Assembly: GCA_937926185.1 (NCBI GenBank) | Contig: CALEYM010000860.1 | Location: 1 to 6,433, forward strand | Reading direction: 5' to 3' | DNA length: 6,433 nt | Source: an uncultured Bacteroidota bacterium | Lineage (GTDB): Bacteria > Bacteroidota > Bacteroidia > Chitinophagales > Saprospiraceae | Part shown: in pieces, positions 1 through 6,433 of the stretch | How the letters are laid out: every line of letters starts with the position of its first letter | Numbering within the stretch: the first letter of the stretch is position 1 | Position numbers and translations under genes: made by a program | The notes under the pieces: generated by a model | The model's input: only the letters and a program-made list of their open reading frames with translations | What the model was told of the DNA's origin: nothing | The model's database searches: none

Positions 1-840
1 CACGACTTGTTGAGCGACACGAGCCGCCTGTTTCTCCTGAAAACCGATAAAAACGGTTTCCCTTTGTCGGCCGTAAAAATTGACTTCGACGTCAATGATA
101 AATTTCCCGAACTGCCGGCCCGTTCGAAGATATTGCGCGTCGGCGATGCGCTGTTTTTTACGGGCATGAGCCAAAATAATGTCGGGCAGACCCAGGGTAT
201 ACTGGTAAAAACAGACCTGAATGGCTGGGTGGGCGACTCCTGCGTTTATTTTTCCGAAACCCCCGTAACCCTTGTGGCCATGCCCGCGCCGGTGAGCGAG
301 GCGGTGGTGCCGGACGTCACGACGAGCCCGGCTAATTTGCAGGGCGCTACTGTTACCTTACTTACGCCTGAACTGACCCTCGTAAAAAAGTGCGGGGCTG
401 CCGGCACCTGCCCTGCACTGCCCGACCTGCGATTGACCCTCGACTCGATCACTTGCAATTACGGCAATGCGCTGCTGCATTTTACTATATGCAATGTTGG
501 CGGACAGCCTTACGATGGCGGGCTTTGGTTGTTGCTTTACGACAAAAATCCGCTTACCGATTCCGCCGCCAACATGATCACCGCATACGTCGGCTCCACC
601 GATCAGCCTTTCCCGGCCGGCGAATGTTACGCGGGCATACCGTTTTCCTCCGATTTCTTTTCTGCCGCGGGGTTCAGGCTGGATACTTTCACCAAACTAT
701 ACGCGCTGCTCGGCGCCAACTTCACCGTGCAACCGCCTATCCCGCTCACCGGATTTCCCTACACACCCAACCAGCCGGAATGCGGTTATCTGAATAATCT
801 CGACAGTATTGCCGTGCCCAAGGATCTGTGCGGCGGCTGC
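1..840 (+). repeat. Composite repeat unit, first copy (5'-truncated): propeller end plus CARDB-like module
   Basis: Only the last blades of this propeller are in the window. LLKTDKNGF matches VKTDKNGN of the next copy, and GDSC (Cys79) matches DDPC (Cys655) and ADSC (Cys1226) in the later copies. A linker of about 60 residues then leads to the CARDB-like module: PDL at 139, Cys150 and Cys162, YDKNPL at 178, GEC (Cys207), PEC (Cys259) and NNLDS. It ends in the pair Cys275/Cys278 (CGGC). How many further units lie upstream cannot be seen. Confidence 0.85.
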
Positions 841-3800
841 GAGGAACCGGTCACTTTTGTAAAGAAGTTGGGTAAGCAGCAGCAAGCTGAACTGGCGTTC
901 AGCATGTGCGCTGCTTCCGATGGAAACCTGTATATCGCCGGCCGGCAAGGCAACAATCCTATGATCGCCAAAGTGTCCCCGCTCGGCGAACCGCTTTGGG
1001 TGCGCAACTTCCCGCCATCCGCTTCAGGCGAACCCATCGAATTGGCCGAGATCATCGAAGATTCAGACGGCATGATCGTGATTTGCGGCGCCAAAGGCGC
1101 CTCGCCCTCTATTCGAAGATCTATCGTTATGCGCTACGATCCGGTATCGGGCACGGTGTTGTGGTTCAAAGATATGCTGGCCAACCGGCCCGAGGCATCG
1201 GGTATTGTGGAAAATGGCCCTGGCGGCAATTTTATCCTCCGCAACAATTATCAGCAGGTTGTCGGCGGGGAGATCAAAACGCGTTCGGAATTGTGGGAAA
1301 TCAACCGTGTCGATGGCGCTGTAATGAATACCCTGAAACCGCGGTACCTGGGTAATCCGCATCTGCGACTGGAAGATATGATCATCTACCAGGGTAAGCT
1401 GTATGCAGTGGGCGCCCGGCGGGATGACGACCCGGATATCCTGCTGCCGGTATTTGCCAAAATTTCCCTGGCAGACGGCCAGCCTGAGTGGGTGCAGTTG
1501 ACAAATCCCGACACAGGAAGCGCCGGGCCGAAAATGTATTCGCACACCGATATCGAACAGGATCACGGAATTTTTGTCGTTGCCGGCAACACACAAAAAG
1601 CAAAAGGCGGCCCCGTGAACCTGTATCTGGAAAAACATGGTCCCGACGGATCGCTGCTGTGGATGAAAGAATATGACATTAAAATGGCCCCTCAGGGTGT
1701 GGCGGTGCTTCCCGCCGCGTATGTGATATTCGGTTTTATGGCGGCCAATCAATGGGGTATTGTAAAAACCGATAAAAACGGGAACGTACTGAGCGCCAAA
1801 ACCCTGACCTTGGCCGGCGCCTCGCCCAGTTTTACCTACTATGCCAACCGGCAGGGACAGATACTGCTGAACAAGAGTTTTCTCCTGATGCTCGACCACA
1901 CCCAGGCCGACGGCGGCGACGATATCCTGCTTATCCGAACAGATGCAGACCTGAACCTCGATGACCCCTGTGACCTGCTGCAGCATATTCAGACAAATGG
2001 CCTTACCCTGCCGGCGGGAACCATTCAGACAACATTAACTACCGAAATAAATGCAGTTACCATCACCAATGCACAGGCCGTTTTTCAGCCGGATTCACTG
2101 CAAGTAAATGATTTGTGCCCCCAATGCAATTCAGACGACAACTGCCCGGACCTCACTTTCCGGGTAGGCAGCATTTTCTGCTCGGCCGACAGCGCATTGT
2201 TTTACAAGGCCAATATTTGCAACAACGGCAATCAGGCGGTGGACAAACCCTTCGACGTCACTTTTTACGACAAAAACCCGCTGACCGAAACGGCGCAGCC
2301 CGTGTGGAGCATCGCGGTGAACGAACCGTTGGCCCCCGGCGAATGTCGGGAACTCGGCTGGCCCCTGCCCGCCACGGCGGCGCAGTACTCCAGGCTGTAC
2401 ACCCTGGCCGGGGTGAGCGGCAACGTAGTCACACCGGTATCAACGGATAGTTTTCCCTTCCAGGCCGGCTTTGTGGAATGTAATTACACCAACAACCTGG
2501 ACAGTTTTGTGGTGCAAATTCCCGTTTGCGACAACTGTAAAGATCCATCCACCTTTTTCAGAACTATGGGTCGCGTGGATCGTTCCGAGCTCGGTTACAG
2601 CCTGTGCGCCGCTTCCGACGGCAACGTTTATCTGGCCGGGCGTCAGGGGCGCAATCCCATGATTGCCAAAATGACCCCTAACGGTGAAATGATCTGGGTG
2701 CGCAATTTCCTTGCCGGTACTTTCCTCGAAACAGTAGAACTGGCGCAGATATTGGAAGATCAGGAAGGGAAAATAGTAATTTGTGGCACAGAAGGCGCGT
2801 CGCCCAACTCCAGAAAAACCGTGGCGATGCGCTACGATCCGGATGCAGATCAGGTGTTGTGGTTTAAACAATATCCCGAACTCCATCCGCAGGCGCTGGG
2901 TATTTTTGAAAAAACGCCGGGCGGCAATTTTGTCATATTTAGCTTTTCGGACGAACAATTTCCGGGTAGCCCACCCCTGGGCAGCTTCTATAAGGCCCGG
3001 TCGCAGGTATGGGAAATCGATCATGCCACCGGCGATGTTGTTCCAGGTTTGTCTGCCCATTTTACCGGAAACGCGAGCATATATTTTCAGGACATGATCC
3101 CGTACGACGGCAGCTTCTACAGCGTGGGCGGCTGGAGTAACGATGGCGCCGGCCGGATGTTGCTGACAAAATTATCGGCAAACGACGGGACGCCGGAGTG
3201 GTTCCGGGGAACGGTACCGGATACGACACAAACGACGCAATTCGGGCTTTATACCAATATTCTGGCAGATAGCGGACAACTGGTATTGCTGGGAGGTGGA
3301 ATACTTAACCTGAATACACCCGACGAAATACGTCTGGTGTACTTATCCAAATACACCCCCGAGGGCTCGCTGTTGTGGATGAAAGGGTATGAAATCGCCA
3401 TGGCTGCGCAAGATGTCGTAGCCTTGCCAGACGGTTACGTTATATTCGGGCGAATGGAAGGCCGGAGCTATGTGATGATAAAAACGGACAAGGCCGGCAA
3501 CCTGCTCACGGTAAAGAAAATCAGCCTGCCTGTTTCACCCGTCTTTACCGTTCGATACTTTCGCCAAAACCAGATATTGCGCCTGCCCAACCACTTGCTG
3601 ATGGTAGATGATTACCGGGCGCCCGGAGTAAATGACATAGTACTGATCAAAACGGACTACGATTTCAACCTGGCCGACAGTTGCAACCTGCTTGAAGCCC
3701 TGACAGTTAAAACCAATGACCAGCCTGCCCGGGTGGAGCTGCTTTCAGGATCGTATGAGATTTTCGCATTCAGTTCGGTAAATGCGCAAACCGCTTTCCT

Positions 3801-5598
3801 GTCCGACTCGATCAGCGCCAGGCAATGGTGCCCGCAATGCGTTTGCCTCGACAAACCCGACCTCACCTGCCGGGTGGACAGCGTGTATTGCTCCGTAGAC
3901 GACGGCGTGGTCGCGAATCTTCAAATTTGCAATATCGGGCAGGTATCGCCGCAGGCGGGTTTCAACCTGACGTTTTATGACAAAAATCCGCTGGAAGAAG
4001 CAGCCACGCCCCTCTTCGCCACATTTGTGCCGGCTCAACCCGGTTTCGGCGATTGTGTCCAGTATACCCTGCCGCTACAGGTACCCTTGCCGCAGCAAAG
4101 CAAAATATACACGCTCGCCGGCTTGTGGAGCGATGTGCAGACGCCTGTCGATCTCAAAAATTTCCCCTTCCCCAACGGCTACGTCGAGTGTAATTACGCC
4201 AACAACCTCGATAGTTTTGAAATAAACCTGCCCGAAGCGCAGGCCCCCAGGCTTGGTCCTGACCTGAGTATATGTGCCGGAAAAACCGTCACGCTCGATG
4301 CCGGCGGCGGTTACGTGTCGTATAAATGGCTGAACGGCCCGGCTGCACAAACCTACGCCGTGAGCGTTGCCGGCGATTACGTCGTGGAAGTAACCGACGC
4401 CTGCGGGCGCGCGCTGCGCGATACGGTGCAGGTGACGGTATTGCCGGCTCCGCCTCCCACTACGGTAACTATTCCGTTCTATCCGGGCGATACCGTGCTG
4501 ATCGGTGGAATAGCCTACACTCAACCGGATACGGTGGTACAAACCCTGAGCTCCGCTTCGGGCTGCGACTCCGCGGTCACGAATATCCTGCAACTGATCG
4601 TCACAGCGGTCGACGTGAAGTGTCCCACTGATCTGACCGTGACCCTTCCGCTCAATAAGACGGAAATGCAGGTGTTTTACGACCCGCCCCAGGCCACCAC
4701 CAACTGCCCGAATCCCGGAATTTTGATCAATTATATTCAGGGGCCGGTATCCGGCAGTTTATTTCAGGAGGGGACAAGCACCGTCTGTTTTGAAGCAATT
4801 AATGCGTGCGGCATTCGCGACACCTGTTGTTTCACGATCACCGTGCAACAGCCCGATCAGCCCGAACAGGCCTGTGACCTGAAAACCCCGCCCGGCTGTT
4901 TTCGCTACGAACTGCTCGGCATCCGTTTCGACTCCCTGGGACAGCGCCGTTACCGGGTGCGCATCGCCAATACCTGCGCCGGTCCGTTGTTGTGGGCCGC
5001 CGTTCAGATACCCGACGGCGTGGCGGCCGCGTCGCCCAAAGAAGGCGCAACTTATGTGGCGCCTTCCGGTAATACTTACACGGTGCGCAACCCGGACTTC
5101 TCGCCGTTCTGGTCTATCCGGTACAAACCGCTTTCGGGCAGTTTGAACAACGGGGCATCGGAAATTTTTGAATACACGCTGCCGCAACAATCGGCGCCGG
5201 CTTACATCCGCATTGCGGCCAAACTGGCCGGCAACGCATATTCGGAAGCGCACCTGAATACGTTCAACTGCCCGGTGTTGCCATACGCGCCGGGCCAGGA
5301 TGCGGCCCCGGCAGCGCCCAGAAATCATACAAACACACTGAAGACGGTTGAATTAATCGTCAGACCCAACCCCACCACCGGGCAACTGTTCGTGGATTTA
5401 CAGGACTGGCAGGGCCAGCCGGTGTGGCTGCGGGTACTGAACGCGCAGGGGATATTGGTTTATGAAAACCGGTACATTGCGGAAGGCGTCGCGCTGAACC
5501 TGGAGTTATCCGAAGGACTGGCAAATGGCTTCTACGTGCTGGCGATACAAAAACCGGACGGGACTTACGCGGCGGCACGATTTATGTTGGAGCGGTAA
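1..5598 (+). CDS. Giant T9SS-secreted multidomain surface protein (5'-partial): tandem beta-propeller/CARDB units, Ig, HYR and sorting tail
   Basis: The frame is open from base 1 (His-Asp-Leu-Leu...) to TAA at 5596-5598, so the true start lies upstream; the TTG at 7 is mid-domain. Residues are counted from that TTG codon. Order: end of a propeller (1-79), CARDB-like module (139-278), propeller (279-655), CARDB (714-844), propeller (845-1226), CARDB (1284-1408), Ig/PKD-like domain (1416-1481), GCDS-type module (1482-1538), HYR domain (1539-1614), unidentified beta-rich module (1623-1760), T9SS type A sorting domain (1781-1863). Propeller blades follow a hydrophobic-G...K...G..hW pattern, as in SBBP or delta-60 repeats. 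No enzyme motif or membrane segment is seen. Known for the family: the tail sends proteins through the outer membrane by the Por system, usually with cleavage and surface attachment. Inferred role: surface adhesion or a structural exoprotein; the ligand is unknown. The frame and T9SS tail are very secure, the biological role is not. Confidence 0.95.
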   Translation, partial: HDLLSDTSRLFLLKTDKNGFPLSAVKIDFDVNDKFPELPARSKILRVGDALFFTGMSQNNVGQTQGILVKTDLNGWVGDSCVYFSETPVTLVAMPAPVSEAVVPDVTTSPANLQGATVTLLTPELTLVKKCGAAGTCPALPDLRLTLDSITCNYGNALLHFTICNVGGQPYDGGLWLLLYDKNPLTDSAANMITAYVGSTDQPFPAGECYAGIPFSSDFFSAAGFRLDTFTKLYALLGANFTVQPPIPLTGFPYTPNQPECGYLNNLDSIAVPKDLCGGCEEPVTFVKKLGKQQQAELAFSMCAASDGNLYIAGRQGNNPMIAKVSPLGEPLWVRNFPPSASGEPIELAEIIEDSDGMIVICGAKGASPSIRRSIVMRYDPVSGTVLWFKDMLANRPEASGIVENGPGGNFILRNNYQQVVGGEIKTRSELWEINRVDGAVMNTLKPRYLGNPHLRLEDMIIYQGKLYAVGARRDDDPDILLPVFAKISLADGQPEWVQLTNPDTGSAGPKMYSHTDIEQDHGIFVVAGNTQKAKGGPVNLYLEKHGPDGSLLWMKEYDIKMAPQGVAVLPAAYVIFGFMAANQWGIVKTDKNGNVLSAKTLTLAGASPSFTYYANRQGQILLNKSFLLMLDHTQADGGDDILLIRTDADLNLDDPCDLLQHIQTNGLTLPAGTIQTTLTTEINAVTITNAQAVFQPDSLQVNDLCPQCNSDDNCPDLTFRVGSIFCSADSALFYKANICNNGNQAVDKPFDVTFYDKNPLTETAQPVWSIAVNEPLAPGECRELGWPLPATAAQYSRLYTLAGVSGNVVTPVSTDSFPFQAGFVECNYTNNLDSFVVQIPVCDNCKDPSTFFRTMGRVDRSELGYSLCAASDGNVYLAGRQGRNPMIAKMTPNGEMIWVRNFLAGTFLETVELAQILEDQEGKIVICGTEGASPNSRKTVAMRYDPDADQVLWFKQYPELHPQALGIFEKTPGGNFVIFSFSDEQFPGSPPLGSFYKARSQVWEIDHATGDVVPGLSAHFTGNASIYFQDMIPYDGSFYSVGGWSNDGAGRMLLTKLSANDGTPEWFRGTVPDTTQTTQFGLYTNILADSGQLVLLGGGILNLNTPDEIRLVYLSKYTPEGSLLWMKGYEIAMAAQDVVALPDGYVIFGRMEGRSYVMIKTDKAGNLLTVKKISLPVSPVFTVRYFRQNQILRLPNHLLMVDDYRAPGVNDIVLIKTDYDFNLADSCNLLEALTVKTNDQPARVELLSGSYEIFAFSSVNAQTAFLSDSISARQWCPQCVCLDKPDLTCRVDSVYCSVDDGVVANLQICNIGQVSPQAGFNLTFYDKNPLEEAATPLFATFVPAQPGFGDCVQYTLPLQVPLPQQSKIYTLAGLWSDVQTPVDLKNFPFPNGYVECNYANNLDSFEINLPEAQAPRLGPDLSICAGKTVTLDAGGGYVSYKWLNGPAAQTYAVSVAGDYVVEVTDACGRALRDTVQVTVLPAPPPTTVTIPFYPGDTVLIGGIAYTQPDTVVQTLSSASGCDSAVTNILQLIVTAVDVKCPTDLTVTLPLNKTEMQVFYDPPQATTNCPNPGILINYIQGPVSGSLFQEGTSTVCFEAINACGIRDTCCFTITVQQPDQPEQACDLKTPPGCFRYELLGIRFDSLGQRRYRVRIANTCAGPLLWAAVQIPDGVAAASPKEGATYVAPSGNTYTVRNPDFSPFWSIRYKPLSGSLNNGASEIFEYTLPQQSAPAYIRIAAKLAGNAYSEAHLNTFNCPVLPYAPGQDAAPAAPRNHTNTLKTVELIVRPNPTTGQLFVDLQDWQGQPVWLRVLNAQGILVYENRYIAEGVALNLELSEGLANGFYVLAIQKPDGTYAAARFMLER
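841..2538 (+). repeat. Composite repeat unit, second copy (complete): seven-bladed propeller plus CARDB-like module
   Basis: This is a complete unit of 566 residues. About seven blades can be counted, several marked by a Trp after a turn: W331, W386, W430, W495 and W552, then blades near residues 572 and 625. The propeller ends at DDPC (Cys655). A linker ends in CPQC (Cys704/Cys707). The CARDB-like module has PDL at 714, Cys725 and Cys738, YDKNPL at 754, GEC (Cys780) and VEC (Cys825) with NNLDS, then CDNC (Cys841/Cys844). Landmarks sit 575-576 residues after those of the first copy. The seven-blade count is by eye and could be six or eight. Confidence 0.88.
2539..4230 (+). repeat. Composite repeat unit, third copy (complete): seven-bladed propeller plus CARDB-like module
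   Basis: This unit of 564 residues parallels the second. Over the first 90 or so propeller residues a hand alignment gives about 60% identity to the second copy, including CAASDGN, AGRQG, NPMIAK, WVRNF and MRYDP. Around the third blade it carries a loop rich in Pro, Gly and Ser that the second copy lacks. The propeller ends at ADSC (Cys1226), followed by CPQC (Cys1275/Cys1278). The CARDB part has PDL at 1284, Cys1295 and Cys1308, YDKNPL at 1324, GDC (Cys1350) and VEC (Cys1395) with NNLDS. No CxxC pair follows, and no propeller follows either. Confidence 0.88.
4252..4620 (+). other. Ig/PKD-like domain followed by a GCDS-type module, within the large CDS
   Basis: Residues 1416-1481 begin LGPDLSICAG, continue with a Y-x-W-x-N-G strand, then GDYVVEVTDACG and a closing VTV strand. 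This is the pattern of Ig- or PKD-like domains that are frequent in secreted Bacteroidota proteins. Residues 1482-1538 hold a second, shorter module with PGDTV, a GGIAYTQPDTV stretch and SGCDSAVTN, a motif often repeated in surface proteins of Saprospira-like bacteria. Both are probably structural stalk domains. Their exact family assignment is by eye. Confidence 0.7.
4621..4848 (+). other. HYR (hyalin repeat) domain within the large CDS
   Basis: Residues 1539-1614 start with CPTDLTV. They carry FYDPPQATTNC in the middle, then a GS-F-x-EGTSTVCFEA strand and NACGIRDTCCFTITV at the end. That order of features is typical of HYR domains, which are Ig-like folds linked to adhesion in extracellular proteins. 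Only one copy is present. Confidence 0.8.
5347..5595 (+). other. T9SS type A C-terminal sorting domain of the large CDS
   Basis: The last 83 residues (1781-1863) have the usual order for a Por secretion tail. An initial V-x-L-x-V strand leads into RPNPTTG (PNP at 1787-1789), followed by a strand with LRVLNAQG, an L-x-L-x-L segment, GLANGFYVLAIQ and a short basic end, MLER. A Pro/Ala-rich linker precedes it. In known T9SS cargo this domain directs export across the outer membrane and is usually removed on attachment to the surface. It is the strongest functional signal in the window. Confidence 0.95.
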
Positions 5599-5650
5599 GG
5601 ACGCTAAAAGACTAAACATAATATGCTGCAAAACAGAAAATGAAGGTGTT

Positions 5651-5660
5651 CAGGTACCTG
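5651..5660. repeat. Perfect 10-bp palindrome CAGGTACCTG
   Basis: CAGGTACCTG equals its own reverse complement. It lies in the gap between the two genes, about 53 bases upstream of the promoter -7 box. It could be a protein-binding site, but a 10-bp palindrome with no second copy is weak evidence. Confidence 0.35.
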
Positions 5661-5712
5661 CTTCGGCTGGCGACAACAACGCTTTACTGACACCATATTA
5701 GCAGTTGCTGCG

Positions 5713-5720
5713 TATCTTTG
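5713..5720 (+). promoter_or_regulatory. Putative Bacteroidota sigma-A type promoter (-7 box TATCTTTG)
   Basis: TATCTTTG matches the Bacteroidota -7 consensus TAnnTTTG exactly and lies 49 bases before the ATG at 5770. Initiation a few bases downstream would leave a leader of roughly 40 bases. No convincing -33 TTG element is found at the usual spacing, so the call rests on the -7 box and its position. It implies that the exported-protein gene has its own transcript. Confidence 0.6.
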
Positions 5721-5725
5721 ACGCC

Positions 5726-5740
5726 GGTACGGTCAGTACC
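5726..5740 (+). repeat. Small inverted repeat GGTAC-N5-GTACC in the predicted leader
   Basis: A perfect 5-bp stem with a 5-base loop (GGTCA) lies just downstream of the -7 box, around the expected transcription start. It could form a weak 5' hairpin in the mRNA or be an operator half-site pair. It shares the core GGTACC sequence with the palindrome at 5651-5660. It has no T-run and is not a terminator. Confidence 0.35.
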
Positions 5741-5769
5741 TGAAAAATACCGAATCAATCTGATACACT

Positions 5770-6433
5770 ATGTTCAAAGCATTGTTTTACCTGTTATTCG
5801 CGGTGCTGCCTTTTGTTGCCGCCGGCCAGAAATGCGCCGAAATGTATGATTACTTCAAAGCGGGTGTCACGCTGGAGTACACCAGTTACGACAAAAGGGA
5901 CAAAATAGAATCCGTGATGACCCATCGGGTGACAAAAATTGAGGAAGTGAACGATACGCTCATCGCCACTTTTGAGATCAACGCAACGTATGGAAAGAGA
6001 AAAGGCGAATTCAAAAACACGGTTCCGATGAAATGCCACGAGGGCGTGATTTACGCGGACATGCGATCCATTATACCCCCCGCGCAAGACAATGAGCAGT
6101 CGCCCGACGTTCACATGGAGATAAAAGGAACCGACCTCACTTTTCCCAAAAACATGGAACCCGGGCAGATGCTTCCCGACGCCGAAATGCAGATGATCAT
6201 GCGCATGGGCGAAATGCAGTTGGGCAACATGCGGTACAAGATAAAAAACCGCAAGGTGGAGGCGTTGGAAACAGTGACGACCAATGCCGGCGAGTATGCC
6301 AGTACAAAAATAGGCTACGACTTTGAGTACAAGTTCCTGGGTACGCGCAGCAACCATACGGAAGTATGGTATTCACCGGCAGTAGGTATGGTCAAGTCGG
6401 TCAGCTACGATAAAAGTGGCAAGGTGGAGAGCC
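5770..6433 (+). CDS. TapB/DUF3108-like exported protein (3'-partial)
   Basis: ATG at 5770 opens 221 codons and the frame is still open at the window end. Residues 1-19 form a signal peptide: Lys3, a hydrophobic core LFYLLFAVLPFV and probable cleavage AAG|Q at 19/20. There is no lipobox Cys, so the product should be periplasmic or secreted rather than a lipoprotein. The mature part is beta-rich, with GVTLEYTSYDK early, LPDAEM in the middle, KNRKVEALETVTTNAGEY and a late EVWYSPAVGMVKSVSYDK. These are hallmarks of the small TapB/DUF3108-like proteins widespread in Bacteroidota, whose molecular function is unknown. Cys22 and Cys89 could form a disulfide. Eight Met lie within residues 129-154. No Shine-Dalgarno precedes the ATG, as is usual in this phylum. 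Family members usually end shortly after the VGMVKS region, so probably only a few residues are missing. The family call is from memory of its motifs. Confidence 0.85.
   Translation, partial: MFKALFYLLFAVLPFVAAGQKCAEMYDYFKAGVTLEYTSYDKRDKIESVMTHRVTKIEEVNDTLIATFEINATYGKRKGEFKNTVPMKCHEGVIYADMRSIIPPAQDNEQSPDVHMEIKGTDLTFPKNMEPGQMLPDAEMQMIMRMGEMQLGNMRYKIKNRKVEALETVTTNAGEYASTKIGYDFEYKFLGTRSNHTEVWYSPAVGMVKSVSYDKSGKVES

Noticed and set aside
1063..1986. Minus-strand open frame of 307 codons
   Set aside because: It lies wholly inside the large plus-strand CDS, whose domains and repeats are clear. Its translation has low-complexity, His- and Gly-rich composition and no recognisable motif. It is a shadow frame.
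279..2538. PQQ-dependent dehydrogenase or other enzyme activity for the propellers
   Set aside because: The blades have PQQ/SBBP-like turns, but no cofactor-binding or catalytic residues can be recognised, and the context is that of a surface protein.
5640..5690. Short plus-strand frame (16 codons, MKVFRYLLRL...) in the intergenic gap
   Set aside because: It ends at TGA before the promoter box, has no ribosome-binding signal and resembles nothing known. It is too short to support as a gene.
5599..5712. Intrinsic terminator for the large gene
   Set aside because: No GC-rich stem followed by a T-run was found after the TAA. The small inverted repeats here have 3-5 bp stems and no U-tract.
5794..6357. 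Minus-strand open frame of 187 codons opposite the TapB-like gene
   Set aside because: Its many His residues come from reading Met codons backwards. The plus strand has a signal peptide, family motifs and a promoter.
1..6433. CRISPR array, tRNA or rRNA, insertion sequence, phage or defence genes
   Set aside because: There are no short regularly spaced repeats, transposase motifs, tRNA-like folds or relevant domains on either strand. The only long repeats are the in-frame units of the large protein.

Overview
The window looks like Bacteroidota chromosome, most likely from the Saprospiria or a related group. This rests on three things. The large protein ends in a type IX secretion (T9SS) sorting domain. 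A TAnnTTTG promoter box precedes the second gene, which has no Shine-Dalgarno sequence. Both genes belong to families common in that phylum. The class-level placement is inference from domain style (CARDB, HYR and GCDS-type modules before a T9SS tail) and from the fairly high GC.

Layout: positions 1-5598 are one uninterrupted plus-strand reading frame that is already open at the left edge, so the window holds only the C-terminal 1865 codons of a giant secreted protein. Most of it is a tandem array of a composite unit of about 565-576 residues, made of a roughly seven-bladed beta-propeller followed by a cysteine-bearing CARDB-like beta-sandwich. The end of one unit (1-840) and two full units (841-2538, 2539-4230) are present. 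After them come an Ig/PKD-like domain, a short GCDS-type module, an HYR domain, a beta-rich module of unknown identity and the T9SS sorting tail. No catalytic motif is visible.

Positions 5599-5769 are a 171-base intergenic gap with no clear intrinsic terminator. It holds a good -7 promoter box at 5713-5720 and two small inverted repeats. The second gene (5770 to the right edge) encodes a small exported protein of the TapB/DUF3108-like type, cut by the window end shortly before its expected C-terminus.

Both products are predicted to be exported. The promoter between them suggests they are transcribed separately, and nothing in the sequence links their functions. No RNA gene, CRISPR array, insertion sequence or defence system was seen. 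The most notable feature is the large-period tandem architecture of the first protein, with cysteine pairs at the module joints. It is probably a lineage-specific surface or adhesion protein rather than a new kind of system.
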